Shown one piece after another: positions 10,497 through 39,364 of a stretch of 64,000 bases of DNA (position 1 is the first letter of the stretch; each line of letters opens with the position of its first letter). Source of the DNA: Scortum barcoo (lineage: Eukaryota > Chordata > Actinopteri > Centrarchiformes > Terapontidae); assembly GCA_023238725.1 (NCBI GenBank), contig CM041548.1:18621752-18685751 (forward strand). The letters run 5' to 3'. The position numbers were made by a program, and so were the translations under genes. A model generated the notes under the pieces. It worked only from the letters and a program-made list of their open reading frames with translations, did no database searches and was not told the origin of the DNA.

Positions 10497-13400
10497 GAAT
10501 TTATAACCCCTGCATGTATTTCCATGTTACAACAGTAGAGGACAGAGTGATTAACACAAGTTGTTGAGATACCTTGTGTCTCTTCGATGCTTCTTAAGGA
10601 GAGAAAACAAAAGCATTAAAAAGATCAACAATGGCAGAGCGACACCTGTGCAGTGCTGCCTGACCATTGTTAGTTTAATTCTAATGGCACAAATTGTGGG
10701 ACAGTGAGGGAGGAAAATAAACAAACGTCCTAAACGTGGAGTCTTTTTTTTTTTTTTTTTTTACAATTCAAGTCTAAAAAGATTAAACTCACTTGAACAA
10801 GGGGCTGAAGATTGTTTTGGGAGAAGCAGGACCACTAAGGGACCAAAGTACAGAGAGGACTGATCTGAAATAAAAAAAATGTGACTACAGGAGGTTTAGA
10901 AAAGATAAAAACAGCATTTTTAGACATGAGTGATCAACTGAACCAACATTTTTTTCTTTTGAGCCAATTAAGTTGTACTGTTTTACCACTCCTGCTTCCT
11001 CCATCTGTGTTGTAGAGAAAATACAAACAACTTTATCCCCAGCTACGTTGAAACAAACAAAACAAAAAATGATAAATTTGAGAGCCAATTCAGAGTCTTA
11101 ACACCACTGTTTTCTATCCGTGTTGCAGGGGAAATACTGCAGTACCTTTAGCCTCAGCTTACTACGACAAATCTGCTGAGTTCCTCATTAAGTTGGGCTG
11201 AAGTCTGCTGAAGCATGAGTGAGTCTACATTAGTGCAGCAAATTAACAGATCCAATTCAATTTAGCTACGCACAGTAGAAACATTAGGGGCAGTTCAGCC
11301 ATTAATACCAAGTCAAGGTGTTGACTTTGTTGGGTTTTTTTATTTCCACTAATTTAGAATTTGAAGAATCTCAAAACTGCCTGTTTGCACCCAAATCCTC
11401 ACCATTCTCAAATATCCTTTTACCCTTTTCATAACAAGTTTTTTCCTCCTCCCTCCTCCCTACCCCACCCCACCCCACCCCACCCCACCCCACCTCTCGG
11501 TCAGCTCTCCTGACTCCACAGGCCAGAGAGCACACACAGACAAAGACGTCTCGACAACACCAGGTGGCAAAAATCAAACGAATCACTCACTCATTCATAA
11601 CTGCATTCGTCATAACCTCCTTTGTGACTTCAAAGCAAAACATAAATTCACATCGAACACAAGCAGCTTCAAGAAAAACGTTTATCAGACCTTCGTTTGG
11701 CAGCTCCAGTTTCCACTGCGTATTATAAACTTGTTCTTGTTGAGCTTTCAATATGTCTCACTGCAGCTGTTTTCAGTGATGTTTTCTTCTCAGCAGTTAC
11801 ATTAGGGAGGATAATGTTATAACTGATTTAACACGAGGCTGGAGGTACAAAAATCAAGCTGAATGAAGTCGTACTAGGTGGTCGTTTTTCTTTGAGGGGT
11901 CGAGTTTTAAGAGCCAATTCCAGACTAAATGTGGCTTGTTGTCTTATGTTTAGTTAAATAAGCAGGAGAGGTTTTTTAATGTTTCTCCTGTTATCTCCAA
12001 AATGTTTTTTTAAATGTTATCTCGGCTGTGTTGTGGGTCACAAAGGAGATCATGAAATGAGTGTCAGGGATGTGATCGGGGACATAAAACGTCAAAACCC
12101 AACAGAAAAGTGGAAATTGTCATCAGAAATTAGATTTATGTCCACAGACTTCAACTCCTGCAGGAAGAGGGAGACGGAAAAGACGTAACAGAAAACAAAA
12201 ATAACCACATCCCTGACGACTGGACACACCCACGCTGATATTTTCGACCGTACACCGCCAACAAAAACGCGAGACAAGTCTGCACATGGAAAACACAGAA
12301 GAAAAAAAAAAAAAAAGACGCACAACTATATTACATTTACGCATTGCAGCTTCAAACTTTCATTACACCGCTTAACCGAGAAGCGAGCTCCAAGTGTGAC
12401 TTTCTAATTTCCCCAAAGACGAGCAGTTAATCCAGTTTCTGCTGCTCTTCGTAAACGCAACGACCCAACAAAACGCAGCCTGCCTGTCACAGCTTCAGAC
12501 ACACATCTCATGTCCGTTCACATTCAATCAAACACACATACACCTTGTTCAAACAATCGCCTGTAAGTCACACACACGCACACATACACACACACCACTC
12601 AAACACACACTGTACTGCCTCCCTCTCTCTCACACTCATTCATACGACATTCTCCTTTTTTGGTTTTGCTTCAATGTAAATCCTGAAAATCTATTTCAAG
12701 GTGAAAAAAGGGAAACAAATTTCTACCTCCTCCTCCGCCCATGAAGCAAAGTATTTTCTTTTTTGTGTGTGTGTAATTGTAAACGACTAGTGTAAACGAT
12801 GAATGAATCATTTACAATTTTGTTTCCTCAAAATGATTCATACCACCTCGTATTAAAGATTGCCCTAGTGGAAAGATGGATCGAGTCGCTGAAAACAAAT
12901 CAACACCTTGATCATCCGTCACACCAACATGAAACAGCTTCAAGAAGATCACAGTGCTTCAACACTTTCCAGAAACTCTGTTTAACTCAACGCTCTCTCT
13001 GGCACTTAAAAGAAAGGTTAGTTTGTACTTTTGAGGGGAAAAAAACAAACTTTAAATCAAAGCCTTTGCTTTAAGTACCAGAGAGAAGGAAAGATTCAAG
13101 ATGCCTCAACAGCATCTGATAAAACACTTGGCTTCTGCAAAACCACCCGGAAATCATCCAGAAGTTACCCAGTGCTAAAGCCTCACAGCCCCCCCTCTTC
13201 GAATTGCTTTAAGCAACATCAAAAATAAATTTTAAAAGCAAAAATACTTTTTTATGTCTTTTTTTCTTTTTTTTTTTTTTTTTTTTTTGCATTACAGACG
13301 CTCTGTAAGGGGAGGACAAAAACAAAGAAGTCACAGCTGCCTGTTCAAAGATGCTACAATTTTGCTTTCAAACACAGCCCACCCCTCACACAAGATAATC

Positions 13401-15089
13401 CTCACATTTTTAGAGTTGGAAAACAACAGCTGTGCTCGGGGGAAACAAAAAGAAAAGATAAATGATATTGCTGCTGCAGAAAGTAGAGATGTTTCTAATT
13501 TTAGTCGTGGTTCGATTGAAGGTCAGCGTGGTCTTCATAGACGAGCAGGTTTCATATCCAGTACATCATTTCATAAAAGCCTGAAGTTTCTAATGCAGCA
13601 GCAGCAATAAAAATGACAACTGTCAAATATGCTCAAGAGCTTGGCATTCAACCACTAGGTGGGGGGAGTACACATTGGCAACTGATACATTCACCAACAC
13701 CAATTAAGTCATGATGGAGCTTAAAAAGACATTTTTTACCGTAATAGTTGCAAGGAAAAAAAAAGCTCCTGTTATAATTCCAATTTGTATCTGCACAATG
13801 AAATTGAATCAGAACCAGTGGAGGAAAGAAAATGACAGAAAATTCGAACTAATGTTTTGCACCAACCAACTTTCACAAAAAAAAAAAAAAAAGAAGTTTA
13901 CTCCTTGGACCTATCGATACTCAGTTATGTATCAGCTTAATGTCAAATGTTATAAAAACTGCTGTGAACCCGTCTCTGATGCATTAGTCCTGTAGCAGGA
14001 AGGAGACCAGCTTTTCATCTCGAGGGGTCGATTGGTTTAAAGTATTCACCAGCCGAATGTGATTTTTTTTGTGAAAGATCCTCCACACAAAAGCCGTCTG
14101 CGGGAGAGCTCGCTGACAAACGGCTGTAACGTAACAGCGTGAGGCTGCTGTTTGTGTGGTCGCAGGCTAGGCTACATCCATGAATCAGTATGGGGGCGGG
14201 GCTTTAGCCTTCTTAGTCTTCTCATATGATCTGCTCATGTATTATTCATAGTGAAAGGGAAAAACAGTCACGCAGTATTTAAATAAAGCTGCCCTTTTTA
14301 TTGCAACGTTCACATTCACAATGTTTTTTTTTTTAAGGAGTTGGAGACGTGTTTCAACACACCTCTCAGCAGGACAGAGTGTGTGTGCGTGTGTTGTCTT
14401 TTTCCCTTGCATAACAGATGTTTAAATAAACTCGGGTTCCTATTAAATTCATATTATTTGTGCTCGTACTCTGCTGCATGACAGGAGACAGCAGGCTATG
14501 AATGGATGAGTGCACATGGGAGGAAGTAAGGCACTTAAGTGACAACAACAGTGTGAGTGGACAGGACGATGGCTGGTGTAAGTGCACCATTGTAACATTA
14601 AAAAGGGACCAACCTTGCTGCTGGCAATGAAAACGGTCTCCAAGGACGACGGGTTCAGAACAGCTTTCACACTCATTCGCACTGCAGCCTGACCAAGATA
14701 CGTTTTTAGGAAAAACACGCCAAGTTCATACACAGGGTCTGTGGTCCGTTTTGAGTTTGGTGCAAAGCAATGTAGTTGAATTTTCCCAGTTAGTTAAAAA
14801 AAAAAGAAAAGAAGAAAAAAAAAAAAAAAAAAAAAAAGAATGAGGCAGCTCTTTTGGAGGAAAAGCTAAAGAAATGCTTAAAAATAAAACAGCCTTTACA
14901 TCCATTTGACAGGCTCTGAATACGAGTGGGAAGTGTGAAACTGAGGAGTTGCCTGAAGCTTGTGTGCAAGCGCTGATGTCCCGGTGTGTCTGTCCTAAAG
15001 GAAAGATAAAATGTACATTAGGAGGACGACTGACATTTTTTACATTATAAAACTCTCAAACTCTCAAACCTCTGAGCAGCTAACCTGTT
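10497..15089 (-). other. Probable long 3' UTR of ddx6
   Basis: Between the ddx6 stop and the distal poly(A) signal there is no other gene. On the transcript strand the region carries long A runs (from T runs at 10743-10763 and 13259-13288), a T run (from 14816-14838), a G-rich pentamer run (11461-11494) and CA/TG-rich tracts near 12540-12610. Small frames here lack any family signature. The extent is inferred from the poly(A) signal. Confidence 0.5.
11461..11494 (-). repeat. CCCCA pentamer run (GGGGT on the ddx6 strand)
   Basis: About six tandem ACCCC units on the plus strand, so the ddx6 sense strand reads GGGGT repeated. At least four runs of four G separated by single T is a strong intramolecular G-quadruplex pattern in RNA. 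It lies inside the inferred ddx6 3' UTR. Confidence 0.85.
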
Positions 15090-19071
<3,982 letters not shown>

Positions 19072-21649
19072 TTCTCCTGTTTTCCTTGCTTTTGTTTTTT
19101 TTTCTTCAAAGTATTAGATTTTTGCCTCTTAGGTTTTTCTTTTTAAAAATTCTCTCCAAAAGTAAAAAAGTTTAATAAAGCATTAACAAACAATATTCTC
19201 TATTCTTTTGAAGTCCAAATCTTTCACAACAGAAGTCAATTCGTAGTATTTACATATACACATGTATTACGTATGCTCATTCGTGCAGTTCGGTCCCCTT
19301 CAACAACAGAGTGACTGACGTTCACAACAAAAAAACAAAAAAAAAAACAAAAACCAAAAAACAAGTTTTTACACAAGAGCTCTTCAAAATGAAGAGAAAT
19401 TTGCATTCATATGCATGAATATACTACAAGAACAAAAACAAAACAAAACCAAAACAAGTGCCCAAATGAAGAGAAATTTGCGATTACATATGATATAGAA
19501 AAAAAAATTATATGTGAACAAGTATCAAAGCGGTTCAAGTCCTGAAATAGAACAACTAAGGCAATCTGAACTTGGGGAACAGCTTCTTCAATATATTCTT
19601 AGTTCAACGCTTTAACTGCTGTTTCTAACTTGAACAATATTTTCTGTTTCCACTTTGAGTCCATACGAGTTGCTCAATATTCCTGTCCTTGAAAAAAAGG
19701 ATGTCCAACTTTGTACAAGTTTTTCCCCAAAATCATGTAGTCTGTAATGCTCTGTTTATTTCCACTGTGTGGATATACGTCGGTCCACGTCTGAGAAAAA
19801 CTGGATTGTGAAATCACAAATCATACAAGGGGTTTTCTAGTCCAAAGCCAAAAAGCTTTCCACCCCTTTTGAGTCCTCAGTGTGTGTTTCCTTTCTCCTC
19901 CAGGTGTTCGACCCTCTCTCCTCGGACACCACAGGTCTTCAGGTCGGTGCGTGAAGTGTGCGAGTGTGGCTGTGATCAACCCGCTGCCTCCTCAAAGTCA
20001 GCCAACAACTCAAACCTGTCACCTAACAGGAATCCAAACAAAAGGTTTTAAACCACAGTTTTGGAAAATTATCCTGTATAAAAGTACCAAACATTTCCTG
20101 AGACTACATGAGCAGGGTTAAAAGTTTTTTTTTTTTTTATTATTAATTAATCAATCATTCACTGTCTTAATTAAATGGTCAATGAGATTTTAGTAAATTC
20201 TGAAACTAATTCCCCAATGTTTGATTTGCCTCAAACTCAGCTCTGTTCTCTTTAGGATCACACACAAAGAAAAAACAGAAAATCTTGGAGTTGACAAGCT
20301 GGAACTGGAGGATTTTTTTTAAGCATTAGACAGATAAACTGAAAAACTCCGGGAGGCAGGATAGTTTTTTTTTCTCCTTACCTACATTGTTAAAGAATTC
20401 AAACTTGATTTTATCCCGTGACAAGAGCTGCAATGATTACTCAATAATAAATTGATTATTCAACGACAGAACATTAACTGAAAAATTTTTGATAATCAAT
20501 CAAGCCTTAGAAAGAAAATTGGTATTTTCAGGTTCTTTGTGAGGATTTGATGCTTTCCTTGGTCTCACATTTCATTAAATTTAATATTATTGGGGTTTGG
20601 AAATGTGGGCTGGACAAAACAAGACATTAGATGAAATTACTTTAGGCTCTTGAAACGGGGTTTTCTCACTGTTTTCAATGTTTTATAGACTAATTATCAA
20701 CTGAAATAAACTGATTAATCTATAACAAACATGTTTTCATCATTGTTTTATGTTTTATAAACCAGTCAATTAACGGAGAATATAATATATAGCTTAATCT
20801 GTAACTAACTTTTAACAAATAATCTTAATCCATCACTTTTATGTTCTCGTCTTTGTTACCAGGCTACATAATTAAGATAATAAGCACTAATATAAATAGC
20901 AGGTATTTATAACTTTAATAACAAACTAACTCTCTGTGTGAGGAGCTTTAACAGGTAATTCGTTAAATGGTTTGAGATCTTACAGGTGAATTTGCCAAGT
21001 GGCAGATTAACGAAGCCCAAACAGAAAGGATTTAAAATAAGACTGAGCTACAGTGAAGACTTAAGAGTCTGTCTGAAGCAAACTTAATATTTATAGGTTA
21101 TGTCAGTGTCAAACAACCTAGTTAAATCACTTTAAACACTTAAAAAACTGCATTAATATGAACGACAACTTACTTATTTCGCGTTTTTCGACTATTTCCT
21201 GTTCGACAATGAACAATACGTTAAAAATAATAAAACGACGGGTGTCTCTATAATATGTTTTTTACATATGCCTTAATAAAATCTAAAAAACTTTTCGCTG
21301 CTTTGCCGTCTCTGGAGAAACAACATTAGCACCGTTATGCTAACTGAGCTACAGCTAAGCTAACTAACCGCTCAAACACCCGCATTTTTTAGACTTTTGA
21401 CGCGTTTTAATTTAAAGAAAATGTACCATACATGTGTTAAATCTAACGGCAATAACGTCAAGTGTTGTTCCTGTTACGTTTTGTTCTGTCATTTTATCTT
21501 TACAGCTGCATGACACACTTAGCTTAACTCGTTAGCCGTATTTAGCACAGTTAGCTCCGCTTGCTAACATTAGCTTCGTGCTAAATAGCGCACAACAACT
21601 CGGATGTTTTTAACGGAAGCTGGACGGTTTAAAATCACTACAAACCTAC

Positions 21650-21800
21650 CTTAGTTTCTCTGTTATGTTACAAGGGATACTCAGTGTGCGGTTGATCAAC
21701 ACGTCTCTTTAGAATTCGCTTTAATAAGTGATTTTTAGTTGAAATAAATCGCCTCTATTGTGTTTCTTCTTCCTTTAAATCAACATGGTCGCCTTCTTCT
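21650..21800 (-). promoter_or_regulatory. ddx6 non-coding first exon and promoter
   Basis: A consensus donor on the minus strand (CTAAG|GTAGGT, exon end 21650) closes a 5' UTR exon beginning near 21800 in sequence rich in GAAGAAG on the transcript strand. No TATA box is evident. Intron 1 of about 2.5 kb leads to the coding exon at 19071; extra 5' UTR exons within it cannot be excluded. Confidence 0.5.
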
Positions 21801-21809
21801 TCTTCGTCT

Positions 21810-23170
21810 CCTCTTCCTCGGCGTCTCTCCGCTGTTTATCAACATGTGAGGCTCCACGATGCTGCTGCCACCTGCGGTCACACCTGCTCACTGCAACTGC
21901 TGTTGCAGGAGGAGCATAAGATCATTTTGTACTGTCTGTGGTACAATTAGTGATTAAAACAGTGTTGATGTGCCATGATGTGTTCATTTTAATGCAAGTA
22001 AAAGTACATATTAAACTGCTATTACTCATTGGTTACTACCTGTTTACACTTACATTTATATATTGTGTACATATCTGTTTATTACACCTGCTTCCACAGT
22101 ATTATATCTCTATTTATACTCTATTTTAAGTGTTATTGTGTTATATATTACTTTATAAATACAATATCGTATTCATTTATTGATTTTAATATTATTAGTT
22201 ATTTTTATATATCGTGTCTTATTTTACTTCTGTGATTTTTTTATACATATTTTTTAGCACTGTCATTTAAACATTTTAACGCCAATGACTGCTCCATGTG
22301 ATTGTTGCACACATTTTAAAAACTGTATTTAAGAATGGGAACATAACATGATTTTTATATATTTTTTAAAAGAACCACAAAGGGTATTAACAAGTAATGG
22401 TGTATGATCTATGTTTTTGCTGAGCATATACAGTTTTATAAATATATGTACATATACAATACATGTATCATGAAAATCAATAAGAATAATCTTGAAGCTT
22501 GTTTTTATGAGCATAAAGTCTGCATTCATTTGGTCAAAGTTACATTATTGTTGTGTGGTGGTGCAATTAAAGTGCAGATAGAAAAGAAAAGTCTGCACCA
22601 CAGTACAACTCCTTATAATGACAATAAAAGATAACACACACTCAAACTCAATAGATGTCCAGAAAAGAATAAAGCTTATTTTAAATTTCTCAAACACAAC
22701 AGCATGGTTTGAAAATTGTTTAGCAGTAAAGTATATGTGATGTGACACACACTGTATGGTTCAGTCTGGAATATGTTGTGGGCTGATGTATTTTTTTTGT
22801 ACTCTTCCTAATAAAAGTAGTGGCTGAGCACTGGGAAGCTATAATGATGCCCTGCTTTTTGCTTTTCCTGCTCAGATTCATCAGGTTCAAACCATGCAAC
22901 CCTGAGGTCAAAGTTCATCAGGTTCAAGAACACTAAAAAGGTATTCATTGATATAAATATGTACATTTGTGTGAATCAGACTCCAGAAACAGTGTTGTTT
23001 TGTTCCTCATTGTAATATTTTACAGTCACTGTTAAAACATGAAACAAAAACAGTCAAAGAAGTCATGAACTAGTTAGTAAAGCTGTATGTTCCTTGTAAT
23101 AAATGGAGTGAGTGTGTTGACATGAAGCAAACAGCAGCGGCAGACAGATTTGATCTTTCCTCTGCAGAAG
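21810..23170. other. Intergenic AT-rich DNA between ddx6 and the trypsin pseudogene
   Basis: Very AT-rich from about 21950 to 22700, with no exon. A short direct repeat (TTCATCAGGTTCAA) occurs at about 22877 and 22916. Confidence 0.4.
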
Positions 23171-23174
23171 GACT

Positions 23175-24456
23175 TCAGTAAGAGGCCATAGTCGCGTAGA
23201 TCCAGTCAGTAGACTGGCAGACCTGTTTAGAATAAAATGAACATAAAGCGATTCAGCTGGTTCAGTTTATTTATTATTGTAACACAATCAACATACGAGA
23301 TGAGAGTTAGGACAGTTGATTTAAGAATTAACAATACAACAGTCTAATTAAAGTCAAAATGGCATTTGGAAAATAGCGTTAAAGATATCAGATTTCTTGT
23401 TTTCTGTCCTCAGATACGATATTTGGTTTAAAGAAGAACAGAAAACTCAAGTATCACAGAACAGAGGTCTGCTGAGTTTATCCACCTTAGTGTATCCCCA
23501 GGACACCACACCCTGCAGCTCACCATTACACACCAGAGGGCCACCAGAATCCCCCTGATGGAGAAAAATAACAGTGTTAAACAACAAAAATCACAAAATA
23601 AAAGCAGGAATGTAATTTCCCAGCTTGGGATTAATAAAGTATATCTATTGTATATCTATCTAATAAGAGTAATAAGAAGAATAAATACTGCACTGTGGTA
23701 CTTCAAAATCTAAAATCCTGAATAAAACAGCACACAGACACACATGTATTGAGGAGATATCTGCAACAAAATCTGTGATACTGAATTAAAAGATGTATTC
23801 TGTCACATGAAACTTAATCAAATTGACCTAAACTGTATAGTTTTCTGTACATTTCTGCCATCACGTACCTGGCAGGAGTCCTTCCCTCCCTCCAGCACAG
23901 AACATGGAGGAGGTGATCCTGTTGGGGTAGGAGCGTTCGCAGTCTTCCTGGGGCAGGATGGGCAGCTCCAGGCAGTTCAGGCAGTTCAGACAACCGACTG
24001 GGTCACACAACGAGAATCAGGGAGACTGTTTAATCATTTACAGTCTCAGTATTTAAATCATGATGAGTAAACATACACTAACTAAGGATAGGAACAGCAG
24101 CAACTGTGATAACAGCTTTTCTCCTTGATCACAACTTTGGCCAGGGTACGGAGTGAGGCCTGCACTCGTAACCGCTGACGATCTTATCATGAAAGTCGAG
24201 GGCGGCTGGCAACAAGGGAGGAGAGGACACAGAGAAAGTGTAGAAACGAGGAATAAAACTGCATGAAACATGCTGGCGTATTGACTTCAAATTATGAATT
24301 CAATTCTTATAGTCTGAAAGAGGTCATGACCCTAAAATGTACAACATATCTTGGAACATTTTTTTACCTAAGAAATCTTGCAAGAGTGCAAAAGGTTTCT
24401 TTCCACTCAGACTTACCACTGGTGCCCAGCAACACAAAAAAAGTGAGGAGCAACAT
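23175..24456 (-). pseudogene. Broken trypsin (serine protease S1) gene
   Basis: Remnants of a pancreatic trypsinogen in correct order: signal-peptide exon 24417-24456 (MLLLTFFVLLGTSG, good donor); activation-site exon from 24205 (AALDFHDKIVSGYECRPHSVPW, then lost); a later exon ending at 23869 (LELPILPQEDCERSYP, RITSSMFCAGG); 23486-23554 (GDSGGPLVCNGELQGVVSWGYTK, with the catalytic serine); and 23175-23222 (VCQSTDWIYATMASY, stop). The exons that should hold the catalytic His and Asp are missing, a stop follows VPWPKL, and the segment between CAGG and KDSCQ has lost a non-multiple of three, shifting frame. The usual GCAxxxxPGVY loop near the C-terminus is deleted, and a GT...AG insert of 263 bp splits what is normally one last exon. 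Several splice sites still look usable. It cannot encode an active protease. Confidence 0.85.
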
Positions 24457-24459
24457 CGT

Positions 24460-25620
24460 GGCTTTGCTCTGGGCGTCTGCAGACAGGGAATGATCTTATT
24501 TAATGCCTTGAATTTAAAGCGCGTTTGATTCCCATGTTAACATCACCAACAGTTGATAGTGAGGAGTGACCAATGGAAGATGCCGAAGGAAAAAAAAAAG
24601 AATATACAGTTCAGTATGGGAACTCGAATGTAAACAGTGCAAATCTGTGTTATCACAAGGGATTGGAAACATCAAATGGTGTTAAATAGCTGAAAATCAG
24701 AGGTTATTCTGCCAGTGGGGTTAAGTTTTATAATGTTTAGGGTTTGAAATGTCTTGTGATTTGGTTATTTTGTCAGTAATAACCGGAAATACAGCAATCT
24801 AACCCCATCTAAAACCCAAATTGGATCTTTATAGCTTATACATACTAAAATATTCACGAATTCTTAAATGGATAATTCAATGACATAATTTCTGATTCAC
24901 AAGTAACACAAAATATAAACAGAGTGGAGAGGTTTGTGTTATGGCTGCACAGAACAGGTCCTGTCCTTGCAGTTTTTATTTAATTCAGACAGTTAACATA
25001 ACAACACAGTGTTAAATATTTATATTGAGAAATGCAAAGAATTACTTAATTATTGAATAAGTTTCTTTCACGCTCACATCCACACACTGCTGGTAGATAC
25101 AATGTGAAGGCCTCATTATCAATATGCTGTAAACACATGACAAACTGGCAAAACCAGATTATACATTTCATCCAAATGGAATAATAATAATAACAATAAT
25201 ACCACAGTGCATTAGGAATGTGTTTCCTATACAAGTAAACTTTTGACCCTGGTCAGTTTGGTAACGTAGGCAAAGCTTACAAATCTCACACTACGTAAAT
25301 GTAGCAGCACTTTTAAATTCAAGGCACAACAGCTCCAATTACTGACAAATATCCGTTAAGAAATCAGTTTGTTATAATGTCATTGTGCGTTTGATCTGGA
25401 TATAATTCCTGGTGGAAAAATGCTTAATTATTTCCTTTTTTGGATCATATCAGAGCAGGTAACTGTTCAAGAACACTAAAACGGTGATTGTAAAGTTTTT
25501 AGTGGCTCTCTACATCATCAGTGCCTTTAGAAAAAGTTGTGCGTGCAGTGACCCTAAGCTTCCTTCAGTTTTACAGCTTTTGTTGCATCCTCATAATTCT
25601 CCCTGACTAGTTTCCTTTTT
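24460..25620. other. Intergenic DNA between trypsin pseudogene and lipe
   Basis: No exon is recognised; the region is AT-rich. Minus-strand AATAAA motifs (for example TTTATT on plus near 24975) may serve as extra lipe poly(A) sites. Confidence 0.4.
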
Positions 25621-25624
25621 TAAA

Positions 25625-25630
25625 TTTATT
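25625..25630 (-). terminator. Probable lipe polyadenylation signal
   Basis: AATAAA on the minus strand, 80 bp beyond the lipe stop codon. It is the nearest consensus signal, so a short 3' UTR is likely. Confidence 0.55.
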
Positions 25631-25709
25631 GCACCTCTCCCACCACATTTCTGTTGAATCTCTTTTTCATCTGAGATGAATATAAATAGTCCCAAGACTA
25701 ACAGATAAG

Positions 25710-37526
<11,817 letters not shown>

Positions 37527-37536
<10 letters not shown>

Positions 37537-37640
37537 CCTCTTCCTCAGTCCGCCCGCGGAATGCTGGGTAACGTCATCATGTGGCCGCGCGTGCCCACTC
37601 CCGCCAGCCGGTTGCCATGGTGAATCAACAGGTACTAACA
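37527..37640 (-). promoter_or_regulatory. lipe first exon and CpG-rich promoter
   Basis: CpG-rich island-like DNA (ACGCGCGGCC, GCGGGCGGAC on the minus strand) ends in ATGCGGCTCG|GTGAGT at 37527. The exon gives the first 10 coding bases of lipe. On the opposite strand ATGGTGAATCAACAG|GTACTA (37617-37631) also looks like a first exon start, so the promoter might be bidirectional. Confidence 0.6.
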
Positions 37641-39123
37641 CAGGTTAGCATCGATATGTTGATCTGATCGATCAGGTGCGGAGTTTCATCAGACAAATAT
37701 TGGTAATAAGTATGAGTTACAGCAGCAGGGATCATTTGGATGAGTTTGATTTAAGTTTGAGTGATTATCTGACATGTTAAATACAATAATTTACTTTCTA
37801 TCTTTATAGCAAGTCTGCTATTAAAGCTAATGTAACGTTAGCCCGTTTTATATATTACATGCTACTCAAGTACTCTACTTAAATATAAATTTGAGATACT
37901 TTACTTGACTTTTTCCATTTTATACAAACGTTATACTTATACTTTACCACATCTCAGAGTCAAATAGGCTTTTTTTTACTGTTAATATAGAGCATGTATG
38001 ATGCAGAGATCTATTATAATTTACACACCTCATTACACACCGTAGATTGGGTCTTCACAGAAAGCTTTACTCTCAATATTATCAATCAGCTTCTGATTTT
38101 ATCAGATAAATATTGGAAATGAGTATGATTTACAGCATTAGGGATCATGAGTTCACTACAATAATTTACTTTCTTTCTCATAAAAAGTCTGCATTTGAAG
38201 GTAATGTAACATTAGCCTGTTTTAATTAATCATATATTATATATTACATAGTGTGGTAACTAGGTGCAGCTACACATGTACTCTACTTAAGTTTGAAGTA
38301 CTCTACTATTTCCATTTTGTACAACTTTATACTTTTACTTCACCACATCTCAGAGTCAAATATAGTATTTTTTTTTTACTGTTGATAAAAAATGCTTGCT
38401 TTATAATGCACCATAAAGCATTATGTGTATTTCTAAGTGTCATCATAAAGTGTTATGAATGTACTACAGTATAATACCCGTATGAAAGCCCATAATGCAT
38501 GTATTCACAGCAGTAAGGATCACTGGGATGTGTCAGATTAAAGTTGGAGTGATTATCTGACATGTTAAGTAATAATTTACTCTCTCTGATAGCAAGTCTG
38601 GTTAATGTAACGTCAGTCTGTTTTAAGTCATCATATATTTTATATTACATACTGTAGTAACAAGGCGTATTTACTCAAGTGCTCTACTTAAGCAAAAATT
38701 GAGGTACTTTACTTGAATATTTCTATTTTATACCAACTTTATATTTATACTTCACCACATCTCAGAGCCAAATATTGCACTTTTTACTCCATTACATGTC
38801 TGACAGCGTTTGTTACTTTACAGCAGAGTTGGAAGAAGTACTCAGAGCTTGGATGTAAGTAAAAGTAGTAATAGCACAATGTAGAAGTACTCAGTTACAG
38901 GTAATCTTGCATTCAAAATTTTACTAAAGTAAAACTACAAAAGCATGAGCATTATTAACATGACCAAAAGTAAAAGTACTCCTTGGTTCGGTAGTAGTAG
39001 AGAAGTTTAAATAAGCTCAACCTAAAACATCTACAGTGGTAAGATGCAGCATGCACGTTAATGCAGCAGTGACATTGATCTAGACACATCATGTTTAATA
39101 GTAAAACACTTACAGGGAACATA

Positions 39124-39364
39124 TTAACCCATAAGAACCCACGGTGACAACAGGTGTCACAAGTCACTTAAATGACCTGGAAAGTTCCTTTATATAGCTT
39201 TATCCTTGATTTTAAAGTCCCTAAGTGACCCCTGAAGACTGAACATCCTGGTGGGTCATGTGACAGGTCATGTGATTTTGTGTTCCCACAACAACCTTTC
39301 CAAGATGCCTGTCCCCCATAATTTTCCTTGAAGGAGGAAAGGGGTCTGGGTTCTTATGGGTTAA
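39124..39364. mobile_element. piggyBac-type MITE
   Basis: A 233 bp non-coding element (39128-39360) bounded by perfect 14 bp terminal inverted repeats, CCCATAAGAACCCA at the left and TGGGTTCTTATGGG at the right, each next to a TTAA target-site duplication (39124-39127, 39361-39364). TTAA target choice and ends beginning CCC are the hallmarks of the piggyBac superfamily. There is no transposase, so it is a non-autonomous element. Perfect ends suggest a fairly young insertion. Confidence 0.88.

Noticed and set aside
13254..13995. Frames of 94-118 codons in the ddx6 3' UTR region
   Set aside because: They run through T and A homopolymers (F and K runs) and show no family resemblance.
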